This document shows positions 44,617-53,357 of a stretch of DNA of 64,000 nucleotides, one piece after another. This stretch comes from Suilimivivens sp963618065 (GTDB lineage Bacteria; Bacillota; Clostridia; Lachnospirales; Lachnospiraceae): assembly GCA_963618065.1 (NCBI GenBank), contig CAVERH010000003.1, forward strand, positions 1 through 64,000, written 5' to 3'. Under the pieces are notes generated by a model, which ran no database searches, had not been told where the DNA came from, and saw nothing but the letters and a program-made list of their open reading frames with translations. The position numbers were made by a program, and so were the translations under genes. The first letter of the stretch is position 1. Each line of letters begins with the position of its first letter.

Positions 44617-44622
44617 ATTATA
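44617..44622 (-). promoter_or_regulatory. -10 box before ireB
   Basis: TATAAT on the minus strand 34 bases before the ireB start; the -35 region is weak. Confidence 0.4.
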
Positions 44623-44654
44623 TTACTCCATTTGAAGCAAAAACACAAGAAGGT

Positions 44655-45458
44655 TCAGACCGGTGTTTTCGGAAAAGCCATATAAATACCCATGCCCTTC
44701 CCTTTTCCGGTACGGATGAAAAGGGTTCCTCCATTGGTCTCAACCGCATCCTTCACCAGGTACATTCCGATACCGTGCCCGTCCCTGTTTGCATTGCTCC
44801 CCTGATAATTAAGATCTGTAATGGAATCTGCTTCCGTCTCATCCATTCCTTCCCCGTCATCCCGGTAAATTGCATAAATTTCCTCGGCCGTTTCTTCGAC
44901 TGTAAGGCAGATATTGCCCGGCCGGTTCATATAACGGATCGAATTCTCAACCAGATTATAAAAGGCCCGCATCATAATAATCCGGTTTCCGTAGTACATG
45001 ACACTTTCCCGTCTGCTGTTGACGGATATGGCAATATTCGCCTTGCTGGTCATACTGCTGACATAATCGAAGGCTTCCCGTGCGCACTGCAGCAGGTCGA
45101 ACCATTCCCTGCTCCCCAGCAGCTCCTCATTATGCCCGTCATCCACAAGTACCTTGAACAGCGTATTCAGATAATCAATGTTTTTGCAGATCTTTTCAAT
45201 GCATTGAAGCTCATCCTCACGTGTTTTCAGACTGTGATTCTTTAGCAGATCCCCATACCCGGCAATAATTGTCATCGGCATACGGATATTATGGGACAAA
45301 AGCCGCCGGAACCAGATTCTCTCCTCATCCTGCGGACTGTCTCCGAGATGCCCCGGTTCTGTTGCCGTCCCGTCGTTCTTTTCCTCCGGTAGATTTTCTT
45401 TTGTATTTCCGGAAGCCTTATTTCTTTTCCAAAAGCTCTTACTGAATATTGAAAGCAA
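44655..45458 (-). CDS. Cytoplasmic sensor histidine kinase
   Basis: A 267-residue kinase without membrane helices. The phosphoacceptor block is LLSHNIRMPMTIIAGYGDLL, with His followed by Asn-Ile-Arg-Met-Pro. The ATPase has N-box ENSIRYM, G1 DDGEGMD and G2 GHGIGMYLV. The short polar N-terminus has no obvious sensor domain, so input may come from a partner. The start is a TTG seven bases after AGGAGG. The response regulator gene is 17 bases upstream. Its DLNYQGSN block is nearly repeated in the HATPase protein at 46300-47205. Confidence 0.9.
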   Translation of the reverse strand: MLSIFSKSFWKRNKASGNTKENLPEEKNDGTATEPGHLGDSPQDEERIWFRRLLSHNIRMPMTIIAGYGDLLKNHSLKTREDELQCIEKICKNIDYLNTLFKVLVDDGHNEELLGSREWFDLLQCAREAFDYVSSMTSKANIAISVNSRRESVMYYGNRIIMMRAFYNLVENSIRYMNRPGNICLTVEETAEEIYAIYRDDGEGMDETEADSITDLNYQGSNANRDGHGIGMYLVKDAVETNGGTLFIRTGKGKGMGIYMAFPKTPV

Positions 45459-45475
45459 GTCTGCCCCTCCTATTG

Positions 45476-46189
45476 CTATTCATCCTGGAAAAGATATCCG
45501 ACACCGCGGATTGCTCGGATAATTTCCACATTCTCAGGAGAAACCTTCTTACGCAGGTTCGAAACATGAACCATCAGTGTCCGGACATCATCCAGATCAT
45601 CCTGCCCCCATACATCCCTGTACAGTTGTCTGTAAAAGAGAATTTCTCCCTCGTGGTCAATCATGCTTTCCAGCAGCTGGTATTCCTTGGGGGAAAGCAG
45701 GATCTTGTCCTTCTGTATTCCATCCTCCACCGCATATACCTCACGTTTGGACGGATCGACCATAAAATGCCGGAACCAGCGTTTATGGCTGCCTCCGTCC
45801 GGCTTCCTGACCTTCTCCAGATTAATCTCAATCCGTTCCCTGAGGATATCTGCCTTTGCAGGCTTAACAATATAATCCGTTCCTCCGTTCCGGAATGCCT
45901 CCACAATGTTCTCTCCGTCTCCCAGACAGCTCAGAAAAATCACCGGTCCGCCGTAGCTGACCGGCTCATTCCGCATCCTGACACAAAGCCCATGTCCGTC
46001 GCAGTCCGGCAGCATCACATCCAGAAGAATAATGTCAATCCGTTCCCTGCTCAGGATTTCAAGTGCCTCCTGTCCGGTAGCAGCCCCAACGGCATCATAG
46101 CCGAGCTGTTCCAGCTGCAGGAGTGTGATCAGTCTCAGATCCTCACTGTCTTCCACCAGCAGCACCTTCGTTTTCATAGGTTCTTCCAT
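45476..46189 (-). CDS. OmpR/PhoB family response regulator
   Basis: The 237-residue protein has a receiver domain (acid pocket VEDSED, phospho-Asp in IILLDVMLPDCDG near residue 56, Lys in IVKPAKADIL). A winged-helix DNA-binding domain (LSPKEYQLLESMIDHEGEI...VHVSNLRKKVSPENVEIIRAIRGVGY) follows. GAGG lies seven bases before the ATG. It pairs with the kinase just downstream. Such regulators bind tandem 11-bp half-sites, like the one found at 61412-61433. Confidence 0.93.
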   Translation of the reverse strand: MEEPMKTKVLLVEDSEDLRLITLLQLEQLGYDAVGAATGQEALEILSRERIDIILLDVMLPDCDGHGLCVRMRNEPVSYGGPVIFLSCLGDGENIVEAFRNGGTDYIVKPAKADILRERIEINLEKVRKPDGGSHKRWFRHFMVDPSKREVYAVEDGIQKDKILLSPKEYQLLESMIDHEGEILFYRQLYRDVWGQDDLDDVRTLMVHVSNLRKKVSPENVEIIRAIRGVGYLFQDE

Positions 46190-46233
46190 TCTGTTTCCTC
46201 TTTGCGTAATTACGTTGTTTTACCGAATTTCCC

Positions 46234-46263
46234 TTGACAATTCTCTATATCTTATCCTACACT
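46234..46263 (+). promoter_or_regulatory. Promoter of the HATPase gene
   Basis: TTGACA (46234-46239) and TACACT (46258-46263), 18 bases apart, in the divergent gap between the response regulator and the plus-strand HATPase gene. Confidence 0.65.
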
Positions 46264-46299
46264 AATATTAATTATAAGTAAAGAAGGACTGTGTAATAC

Positions 46300-47205
46300 A
46301 TGGGCACATCATCACACAATAAATTTATTTTACAGGAGCTGATCTTTTCCATCGGCTATATATTGTGCTTTATTGCAGCTCTGGCATTCCTGATACAGAG
46401 GAATTTTCTCTATGCTCTTATCTTTGTCACCCTGCATGGATGTCTGACGTTGACTTATATCTTTATCCGGCATGGACAACGGGGGGATGATGATCTGGCT
46501 CTTTTCACCGATCATTTTCCTGCTGCCGATGACTTTAATCCGGAGCATTTCGGGAGCGACAATACACTGGTGACGCAGCTTCGTCAGGAAAAGGATGATC
46601 TTTCCTACAATAATGAGCTGCTGACCAGACAGCTTGCAGATCTGACACAACAGAACGAAACACTCACCTCGCTTCTTAAGGAGGCTGAGCTTAAAACAGT
46701 AGAAGCACTGGATCCGTCTGTCGCAGCCAGTATCCTTCCTCCGGATGAGCAGGTTTCGGAGGTCGATATTATTTCCCTGTCACAGCAGATTGTAGAGGAT
46801 ATGCAGCCACTGTGCTCACGAGCCGGCATCCGGCTGGATCTTTCCACCTCCTCGCCTTCTCTGTTTTATCCGGCAGATCCTCGTTATATCAGCCTGATGA
46901 TCCGCAATATTATTGACAACTCCATTAAATATATGCAGCAGAACGGTAATCTGGTGATTACCATATCCAATGCCGGCAGCAATCTTTTCGTTGCCTTCAA
47001 GGATAACGGCCGGGGACTTCCTGCTGAGGAAATGCCCAATATCTTCGATCTGAACTTCCAGGGCTCCAACCGCATCAGCGGTAACGGTCTCGGACTTGCA
47101 CAGGTAAAGGCCATCGTCGAGCATTATCATGGCAGCATCTATGCACACAGTGCAAACGGTATGGGAATCTATATTCAGCTTCCTATTCATTCCCGGATCG
47201 GATAA
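46300..47205 (+). CDS. Membrane HATPase protein without phosphoacceptor histidine
   Basis: A 301-residue protein with two N-terminal helices (about 13-33 and 38-56), a coiled coil (about 92-130) and a GHKL ATPase domain (N-box IIDNSIKYM, G1 DNGRGLP, G2 GNGLGLAQV). No H-box histidine is found between the coil and the ATPase, where SLSQQIVEDMQPLCSRAG stands. It may act as a pseudokinase, a phosphatase or an anti-factor rather than an autokinase. It lies opposite a full kinase/regulator pair and shares the DLNxQGSN block with that kinase, so a joint circuit is likely. Confidence 0.8.
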   Translation: MGTSSHNKFILQELIFSIGYILCFIAALAFLIQRNFLYALIFVTLHGCLTLTYIFIRHGQRGDDDLALFTDHFPAADDFNPEHFGSDNTLVTQLRQEKDDLSYNNELLTRQLADLTQQNETLTSLLKEAELKTVEALDPSVAASILPPDEQVSEVDIISLSQQIVEDMQPLCSRAGIRLDLSTSSPSLFYPADPRYISLMIRNIIDNSIKYMQQNGNLVITISNAGSNLFVAFKDNGRGLPAEEMPNIFDLNFQGSNRISGNGLGLAQVKAIVEHYHGSIYAHSANGMGIYIQLPIHSRIG

Positions 47206-47226
47206 TACTCATGGATATTAAAACTT

Positions 47227-47256
47227 ACGGGTGGAAATCTTCCGATTTCCACCCGT
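47227..47256. terminator. Bidirectional terminator
   Basis: A perfect 12-bp stem (47227-47238 with 47245-47256), six-base loop, TTTTATTA following on the plus strand. It separates the convergent HATPase and Ig-repeat genes. Confidence 0.8.
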
Positions 47257-47267
47257 TTTATTATGGC

Positions 47268-50003
47268 TTATCTGTCACGCCTTCGTGACTGGTATAAGGT
47301 CGTAATACCGCGGACTGCAAACACCAGAATCGCTCCAATGGCACTCATGAGAATCACAATAATCGAAGCTGTTGCTGCATATTCGTTAAGCTTGCTCTGC
47401 TTTTTGGTCAGATCACCATTCAGGGAGGTAATCACACTGCCGTTAGCTCCGCCTGACAGGTAGGCTTCTACACTCTGCTCTGTCTTCTTCGCCTGTACCG
47501 GCTCCTTCACATCTGCATCTGTCTTCGTGCTTTCACTATGACTTACGATCGGCATATCCACAAGCTCTGTCTCTCCGGAATCCTGCTGTGCTGCGGAAGC
47601 AGTTGTGCTGTCTGCACTTTCTGCTTCTCCTGCCGATGAGGCTGCAGAGTCTCCGGAAGAACCTCCTGCTGCCGCATTGGCTGCATTTCCGGCTGCATTG
47701 TTTGCTGTATTACCGGAAACGCTTCCTGATGAGCTGCTTCCTGATGAGCTTCCTGCGCTCACCGTAAATACCGTTTCAGCAATTCCATCCTCCCATACCA
47801 TCGTCAGGTTATGATCTCCAACGGAAAGTGTCTCTAAATAGCTTGCAACCAGTGTTACGATTGTCGGATCACTCTTTTTGGTATAGTTACTGCCACCAAT
47901 ATACTGTTCATCTATCTTAATGGAGCGGAACTTCGTATAGGCTCCGTTTCCCTGGAAGGTAAGCCCGTCACTGCTGCCCTTCTTCCAGATGGAATTCGCT
48001 CCATCCGTAATCTTATACCGGACGGTCAGTACCGCTTCCTTGGAATCTACACTGCCGGAGCGGTTCGTTACCGTACATTTATATTTATAGCCATTCATGG
48101 AGCCATCCTGCGTATAAACTCTTAATACCTTCTCCGTTGCGCCTGTAATCTTCTGGAAGCCCTTGCCGTCTGTCTTATCCAGCATCCACTGGTAGGTCAG
48201 CTCCTCTCCGCTTGCTTCCACCTTAAAGCTGGTAGTTTCTCCGGCATATACGGTCACGCTTTCCGGCTGTGTCGTAATCACCGGTTTTGCAAGAGTCTGC
48301 TGGAATTCTGCGGTCAGCTCCACATCCGAGGCCGGCATGACAAATACTGTCTGTGCCTTGCTTGCATCCTTCAGAATTACATTTCCCTTCTTCACTGTCC
48401 ATTGCTTGAATTCGTATCCCTCCTGAGGGGTATTCGCCTTGATGGTAATGGATTCCCCGGCATTACCGGTCGAAGGACTGGCTGTTCCGTCATTAACCGT
48501 GATCTGATATCCTATGGTCAGCACGGCCGTATTCGTATACAGGTAATATTCCGAAGCATCCTTAACCGATACCTTACAGCGGTAAATTGTACCATTATAG
48601 GTACTCGGAGCATTGCTGATGGTGTAGGTGCTTCCTGTTGCCACATCTACAAAGCCCTTTCCATCATTATAGTCTGCCGTCCACTGGTAAACAAGCTCTG
48701 CCGATGGACTCACCGCAGCCTCTGTGGTAAAGACTGCACTTCCTCCGGCAAGAATAGAAACCTTCTCCGGCTGCTTCGTAATCGTTATGGTGTAGTCCTG
48801 CTGATCCGTTACTGTAAGCTTTACGGTCTTCGATGTAACCGTTCCAAGTGTAGTTCCGCCCGAATCTGTCTCTGTTACCTTGCAATAATATGTTGTATTA
48901 TTATCATTCGCTGTAACACTGTTCAATGTATAAGAATCACTGTTCGTACCCGTATCTGATATCGGCGAGCCGTTTTTATGCCATTCATATTGCAATGTAC
49001 TGCCAGCACTTCCTTCTTCCGCTGCAATAGTAAAGGTAACCGCATTTCCGACAGCTGCCGTATAGGATGAAGGTAAATCCGTGGTAATCGAAGGTCCTGT
49101 TGCTGTTGTCTGATTTACGTTCAGGACAGCCGTATCGCTCGTTATTGTAGTCTGAGCACTGGCACCACTGGGAGTATAGCTTACCTGACACCGATATTGT
49201 TCACCGTTCTGATTGGATTGCACATTGGAGATGGTATAGAAAACATTCGTTGCTCCATCAATATTACTAAAGTCACTTCCTGATGCTTCCTTTTTCTGCC
49301 ATTGATATGTGAAGGATGTCGCATCATCAGAATCACTTGTAGAAACAGAAAACGTTGCACTTTCGCCTTCATTTACGGTTACAGAAGAAGGATTGATGGA
49401 AACAGTTGGCTGCCCGGTTCCATTGGCCTGATTCGTTGTACTTCCATCTGTTGTCAATTGTGCTGAACTGTCCGAAGCGCTGTTTAAAGCACTATTCTGT
49501 GCAGTATCCTGTCCGGCAGAAGCGTCATCATTCTGCCCATCACCAGACGTGGTTCCGGTTGTTCCTGACTGTGCAGTACTGTCTGAATCACTGTCCGAAT
49601 CACTGCCCTGTGTAGTGTCCTGTCCGTCAGAAGACGCATTGTTCTGCTCAGCACCTGTTGAGGTTCCGATCGTTCCCGTGCTGTCTGAGCCATCTGCTTC
49701 CCCCGAACCGGTATCAGGCTCTAAGCTCACTGGCATCATACCGTTTGTGTCACCTGCATCTCCGCTCACTGACTGTCCGATATAATCGCTCACCAGATCA
49801 ATGGTGCCAACGGTATCTCCGGTTTCATCCGTGCCCGCATTCTCTGCATTTGACCTTATTGCACTGTTCGAAACCGTATCCTTCGTGAGCTTATGATCTG
49901 CCACTGATTTCAGCGCACCTCCGGTTCCGAGCAGGAGCCCGATTGCCAACACACTTCCAAGCGCTGCCGCTGTTCCTTTCTTCATCATTCCTTTTATTTT
50001 CAT
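47268..50003 (-). CDS. Large surface protein with Ig-like repeats
   Basis: The 911-residue protein has a signal-like N-terminus (about 1-32). A Ser/Thr/Gly/Asp-rich stalk (about 85-200) contains repeated DSDSDS and TTG runs. Ig-like domains of roughly 90 residues with WQ/YxC cores follow (about 200-300, 305-400, 405-500, 580-670), with a basic-repeat-like unit at about 505-575. After another beta domain (670-760) comes a Gly/Ser/Ala linker and a C-terminal helix followed by RRRDR. There is no LPxTG, so it is probably held by the C-terminal helix. It lies 212 bases after the last calpain gene on the same strand and may belong to that locus. Confidence 0.8.
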   Translation of the reverse strand: MKIKGMMKKGTAAALGSVLAIGLLLGTGGALKSVADHKLTKDTVSNSAIRSNAENAGTDETGDTVGTIDLVSDYIGQSVSGDAGDTNGMMPVSLEPDTGSGEADGSDSTGTIGTSTGAEQNNASSDGQDTTQGSDSDSDSDSTAQSGTTGTTSGDGQNDDASAGQDTAQNSALNSASDSSAQLTTDGSTTNQANGTGQPTVSINPSSVTVNEGESATFSVSTSDSDDATSFTYQWQKKEASGSDFSNIDGATNVFYTISNVQSNQNGEQYRCQVSYTPSGASAQTTITSDTAVLNVNQTTATGPSITTDLPSSYTAAVGNAVTFTIAAEEGSAGSTLQYEWHKNGSPISDTGTNSDSYTLNSVTANDNNTTYYCKVTETDSGGTTLGTVTSKTVKLTVTDQQDYTITITKQPEKVSILAGGSAVFTTEAAVSPSAELVYQWTADYNDGKGFVDVATGSTYTISNAPSTYNGTIYRCKVSVKDASEYYLYTNTAVLTIGYQITVNDGTASPSTGNAGESITIKANTPQEGYEFKQWTVKKGNVILKDASKAQTVFVMPASDVELTAEFQQTLAKPVITTQPESVTVYAGETTSFKVEASGEELTYQWMLDKTDGKGFQKITGATEKVLRVYTQDGSMNGYKYKCTVTNRSGSVDSKEAVLTVRYKITDGANSIWKKGSSDGLTFQGNGAYTKFRSIKIDEQYIGGSNYTKKSDPTIVTLVASYLETLSVGDHNLTMVWEDGIAETVFTVSAGSSSGSSSSGSVSGNTANNAAGNAANAAAGGSSGDSAASSAGEAESADSTTASAAQQDSGETELVDMPIVSHSESTKTDADVKEPVQAKKTEQSVEAYLSGGANGSVITSLNGDLTKKQSKLNEYAATASIIVILMSAIGAILVFAVRGITTLYQSRRRDR

Positions 50004-50215
50004 CTGTCCTCACCTCATATATCAGACCATCGTAACTGAATACCATTTGTACGGTTCCGGCAACAGGCGTTTCGCCCTGCCGGATAGTTACATCCCTTGT
50101 TACTTCCATCATAAATGACCGTGGGCAGCATATCAACCCCAAATTGCGGATTTTTCGGATCATTCGTAACTGTTCAGCCTTGCCCATCCATAAGCTGCCG
50201 GATTGTACTGGTTGG

Positions 50216-53200
50216 CTAATAAACATACGTGCTTGCCGGCAGCTTGCTTGTCGATATATCACTCATCACGCTGTACAGATCTCTCAATTCCAGAAGAAAT
50301 ACCCCATGGGTCGCATCCGAATACTGCTTTTCGTTCTCTTCCGTTACCTTAAAGCCGACCCGCTTCAGATTATTACGCTCATCTAACTGGTAAAGAGGAA
50401 TTCCTGCACCATGCGGATTGAATACCCGGAGGAATTTCTTGACTCTGTTGCCAACCTGATGCTCCTCCGTTCCTATAATTGCATATGCATGATTACCATA
50501 AATACCATCCTGTCCCACTTCTCCTGCGTTTCCGCTTCCATCGGATCCCTTTTTCGGAAATACCCGTGTGCCAAAGAAGCAGGAGCCGCCCCTCTTAAGG
50601 ATATCCCGGAATCTCAAGTAGAGCTTCTCCTCCTGTGCCGTATATTCGTTTCGCTGCCGGTCTTTCATTATTTCACCGCCAAAGGCTCCCAGCATTCCTT
50701 CTGCAGTAGCAAGAAGGGTATCTGCATTTTTATCGCAGACCTTCCAGCACCCTCTGATGACAGAATCCCATTTTTTAGTGATTCCGGCTCTTCGAAGCGC
50801 TTCATCTGTAAGTTCCATGCCATTGTAATCACGGAGTGCACCCAGAGAGGTTCTCAGATAGCTGATCTGTCTGGCAATGGCTTCCACGAAGAGAGAAGTA
50901 TCCATCAGCCCTAATTTCCCCTTGCCTTCCTGCTCCTCCAGCAAAGCCTCCAGCCATTTTTCCACCGTCTGATACCGTTGAAGCTCCTGCTTATAGCCGG
51001 CTGCCAATTGTGCAGAGACCGGCTTTCCGGCCAGATACCGACAGGCAGCCTTATCCTGTTCATTCCGGTGCTGCTGATAGAAATAAAGATTGCCCGGCCG
51101 CTTCAATCGCTTCTGATCGATCAGCTTTCTATCTGCCTGTGACATATCCACATCACTCTGGAGACGGCCGTCAAAGGTCTGTACCTCCCTTCTGTCATAG
51201 AGGACTTTACGCCCGATCATATCTTCTCCGGTCAGATGCATCATTGCCACATTCGCCAGTCCGCTCTTTATATTCATATAATCTATGGGTGCGCCCTTTC
51301 TCCGTACCACAATCTCTCCGCTGCTCTTCACACGCACTGCTGCGTAGGCCTTTTCCATCATCTTGACCCACAGAGCTCCCCGTGAATATGGCGTATAACA
51401 GAATTTCGTATCCTGCCAGGTTCTTATCGGTATCGTCTTATCCACTGTTACGCAGATACCTTCCGGAGTGCCGGACATTCCTATGTCATCAACACTCTTG
51501 TCATAAAAACGCACCGTAACTGTACCGTCTCCATTATCCTTCATCATCCGTTTGATTGCTCCCGGATCTCTTGCTACAAGTGAAGCAAGTGAAGCAATAA
51601 AATAACAGTTCCCTATGTATCCCTGCTCAAGATCCTTCAGCACCGGATCGTGTGCAAACAGAGGCTCATCCCTGACAGATTCAAAGGTCTCTATATATTT
51701 TTTGGGTTTTCCCTGTTTATCCAGGGTTTTTTCATCCTCCCTGACCTTGTTCATTCCGACATAATTCCGATCCTCGGCACGATACTCCGCATCTCCCTTC
51801 TGTTTCACCAGATCTCCTTTCTGTTCTTCCGACAGATACTGAAGCAGAACCGCTGCAAACTGTCTCTCCCGGAATATCCGTGATGTCAGAAGAATCTGAT
51901 TCAGCTTCTCTGTAATCTCCTGAAGGAGCTTCATCTGCGCCTTCACATAGGACGGCTTTTCATCGGAGTCATAACTGAATATCTCCTTCATCAGGAGATT
52001 CGGGATTTCATTAAACGGTGAATCCGGACTCCACACCTTATCCTGCTTCAGCTTTGTGATAAACACCTTACTGACTGCCAGTAGTCTTTGTTCCCTGCTG
52101 AATGCACGTCTTCGTTCTGCCGTTGTTGTCAGAATATCCTTTTTCAGACGGACACAGGACTTCGCATCCCGCTGTCTGCTTTCCAGGAGCTGAGCACCGG
52201 TATCCTTATCATAAACCGAAGCGGTCATCCCCTCGCTGTCATTCACAATAATACCTGCCCGGCGTTCCAGACTGCGAAGCCTTCTCTCCCCTGACGGCAT
52301 TGTCTCCTCATCTGTATCCGGTTCCTCCCTGATCCCCAACAGTCTGTGATAGGCTTCATAATCCTCACTCCACCTGTCACTCTGCTGCAGGGCATGTTTC
52401 CGGCTTACCAGATTCTCAACGGCTTCTCCACTGTAGGATAGCCGATCAAGACTCATTCCATAATCTCCCAGCACCGTATCCACATGCTGCCGATAGTACT
52501 GAAAAATCTGATCTGCCCTTGCAAGCCGCTCCTGCTCTTCCTGTGTCAGCTTCAGGCCTGCACGCTTCATCTGAAAGGCTTTGCCTACCTCCAGAACGGT
52601 GAGGCTCTGTACAATATGCTCCGTGATATAGACCGCGCTGAGATTTTCTTTACGTGTCTTTGTATCCCAGAGCTTATCTGCATAATCCAGATACATCCTG
52701 AGAAGCTCCTGCTCCGGAACGGAGCTGCAGGCCTCCTGAAAGCCGCTTTCCTGATAAACATGTGCCTTATCCGCAATGGTCTTTGCACTCTTCTTCAATT
52801 CCTGTCTGAGGGTCAGTTTTTTCTGCAACCCTTCCAGCTCACTCTCAAGGGACTCACGAAGACTTGAAAGATCCTTAAGCAGTTCTGCATATCTGCTATA
52901 GGGTTCCCTTTCATAAACCTTCAGCAGGCGGATACGTCCTTCCAGAACACTGACCCGGAAACGATCCTCGCACTCCTGTGTAAACTCCAGATTCTGGAAT
53001 TTCATGCTTGCCTTGGCAAGCTCATACTGCTTCTCATACTGTCTTGCCCGGCCATTATTTACGAAGGCAATGGAACGGATAAAATCAGTCGGATCTGCTC
53101 CCGGCTTCTGCATAGCCGCAAGTTCCTTCTCAACACCCTGTTCAAAGGCTTTTGTTTCCTCCGCCAGCTTCACAATCTCCTCCTGCAGTCCGGACAATAC

Positions 53201-53344
53201 TTTTTTCTGTCTGGATGTCAGCTTCGGAGCCTGTGTATTCTGTGTCCTGGAAAAACCATCTGTCCTTGGCTCTTCCTGTTTTCCCTGAGGCATCTGAATG
53301 GAATTTGATATCTGCTTTGATTTTTGTTGAACAATTGGTGGCAT
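50216..53344 (-). CDS. Calpain-family (C2) cysteine protease, paralogue A
   Basis: A 1042-residue protein whose last half is a calpain-type catalytic region. QGYIGNCYFIASL has the nucleophile Cys580, YGNHAYAI has His952 and FNPHG has Asn976, all in the correct order. A 270-residue insertion lies between the Cys and His blocks. The first ~560 residues are helical and share blocks such as VLGDYGMSLDRL and LLAVSKVF with the two paralogues. There is no signal peptide or membrane helix. Translation starts at the ATG (53344) five bases after AGGAGG, giving MPPIVQQKSKQ. It is 13 bases after paralogue B, its closest relative by leader sequence. Substrate unknown. Confidence 0.85.
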   Translation of the reverse strand: MPPIVQQKSKQISNSIQMPQGKQEEPRTDGFSRTQNTQAPKLTSRQKKVLSGLQEEIVKLAEETKAFEQGVEKELAAMQKPGADPTDFIRSIAFVNNGRARQYEKQYELAKASMKFQNLEFTQECEDRFRVSVLEGRIRLLKVYEREPYSRYAELLKDLSSLRESLESELEGLQKKLTLRQELKKSAKTIADKAHVYQESGFQEACSSVPEQELLRMYLDYADKLWDTKTRKENLSAVYITEHIVQSLTVLEVGKAFQMKRAGLKLTQEEQERLARADQIFQYYRQHVDTVLGDYGMSLDRLSYSGEAVENLVSRKHALQQSDRWSEDYEAYHRLLGIREEPDTDEETMPSGERRLRSLERRAGIIVNDSEGMTASVYDKDTGAQLLESRQRDAKSCVRLKKDILTTTAERRRAFSREQRLLAVSKVFITKLKQDKVWSPDSPFNEIPNLLMKEIFSYDSDEKPSYVKAQMKLLQEITEKLNQILLTSRIFRERQFAAVLLQYLSEEQKGDLVKQKGDAEYRAEDRNYVGMNKVREDEKTLDKQGKPKKYIETFESVRDEPLFAHDPVLKDLEQGYIGNCYFIASLASLVARDPGAIKRMMKDNGDGTVTVRFYDKSVDDIGMSGTPEGICVTVDKTIPIRTWQDTKFCYTPYSRGALWVKMMEKAYAAVRVKSSGEIVVRRKGAPIDYMNIKSGLANVAMMHLTGEDMIGRKVLYDRREVQTFDGRLQSDVDMSQADRKLIDQKRLKRPGNLYFYQQHRNEQDKAACRYLAGKPVSAQLAAGYKQELQRYQTVEKWLEALLEEQEGKGKLGLMDTSLFVEAIARQISYLRTSLGALRDYNGMELTDEALRRAGITKKWDSVIRGCWKVCDKNADTLLATAEGMLGAFGGEIMKDRQRNEYTAQEEKLYLRFRDILKRGGSCFFGTRVFPKKGSDGSGNAGEVGQDGIYGNHAYAIIGTEEHQVGNRVKKFLRVFNPHGAGIPLYQLDERNNLKRVGFKVTEENEKQYSDATHGVFLLELRDLYSVMSDISTSKLPASTYVY

Positions 53345-53357
53345 ATGATCCTCCTGT

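Noticed and set aside
45449..46237. A 262-codon plus-strand frame opposite the response regulator
   Set aside because: It is a codon-pattern shadow of the clear response regulator gene; the translation is rich in His/Pro/Leu with no domain or ribosome site.
50057..50083. GC-rich hairpin in the gap between calpain A and the Ig-repeat gene
   Set aside because: No T-tract follows on either strand, so it is not supported as a terminator.
49891..50112. A 73-codon minus-strand frame in the gap after calpain A
   Set aside because: It overlaps the start of the Ig-repeat gene by over 100 bases in another frame, and only its first ~35 residues look protein-like. Not enough to call a gene.
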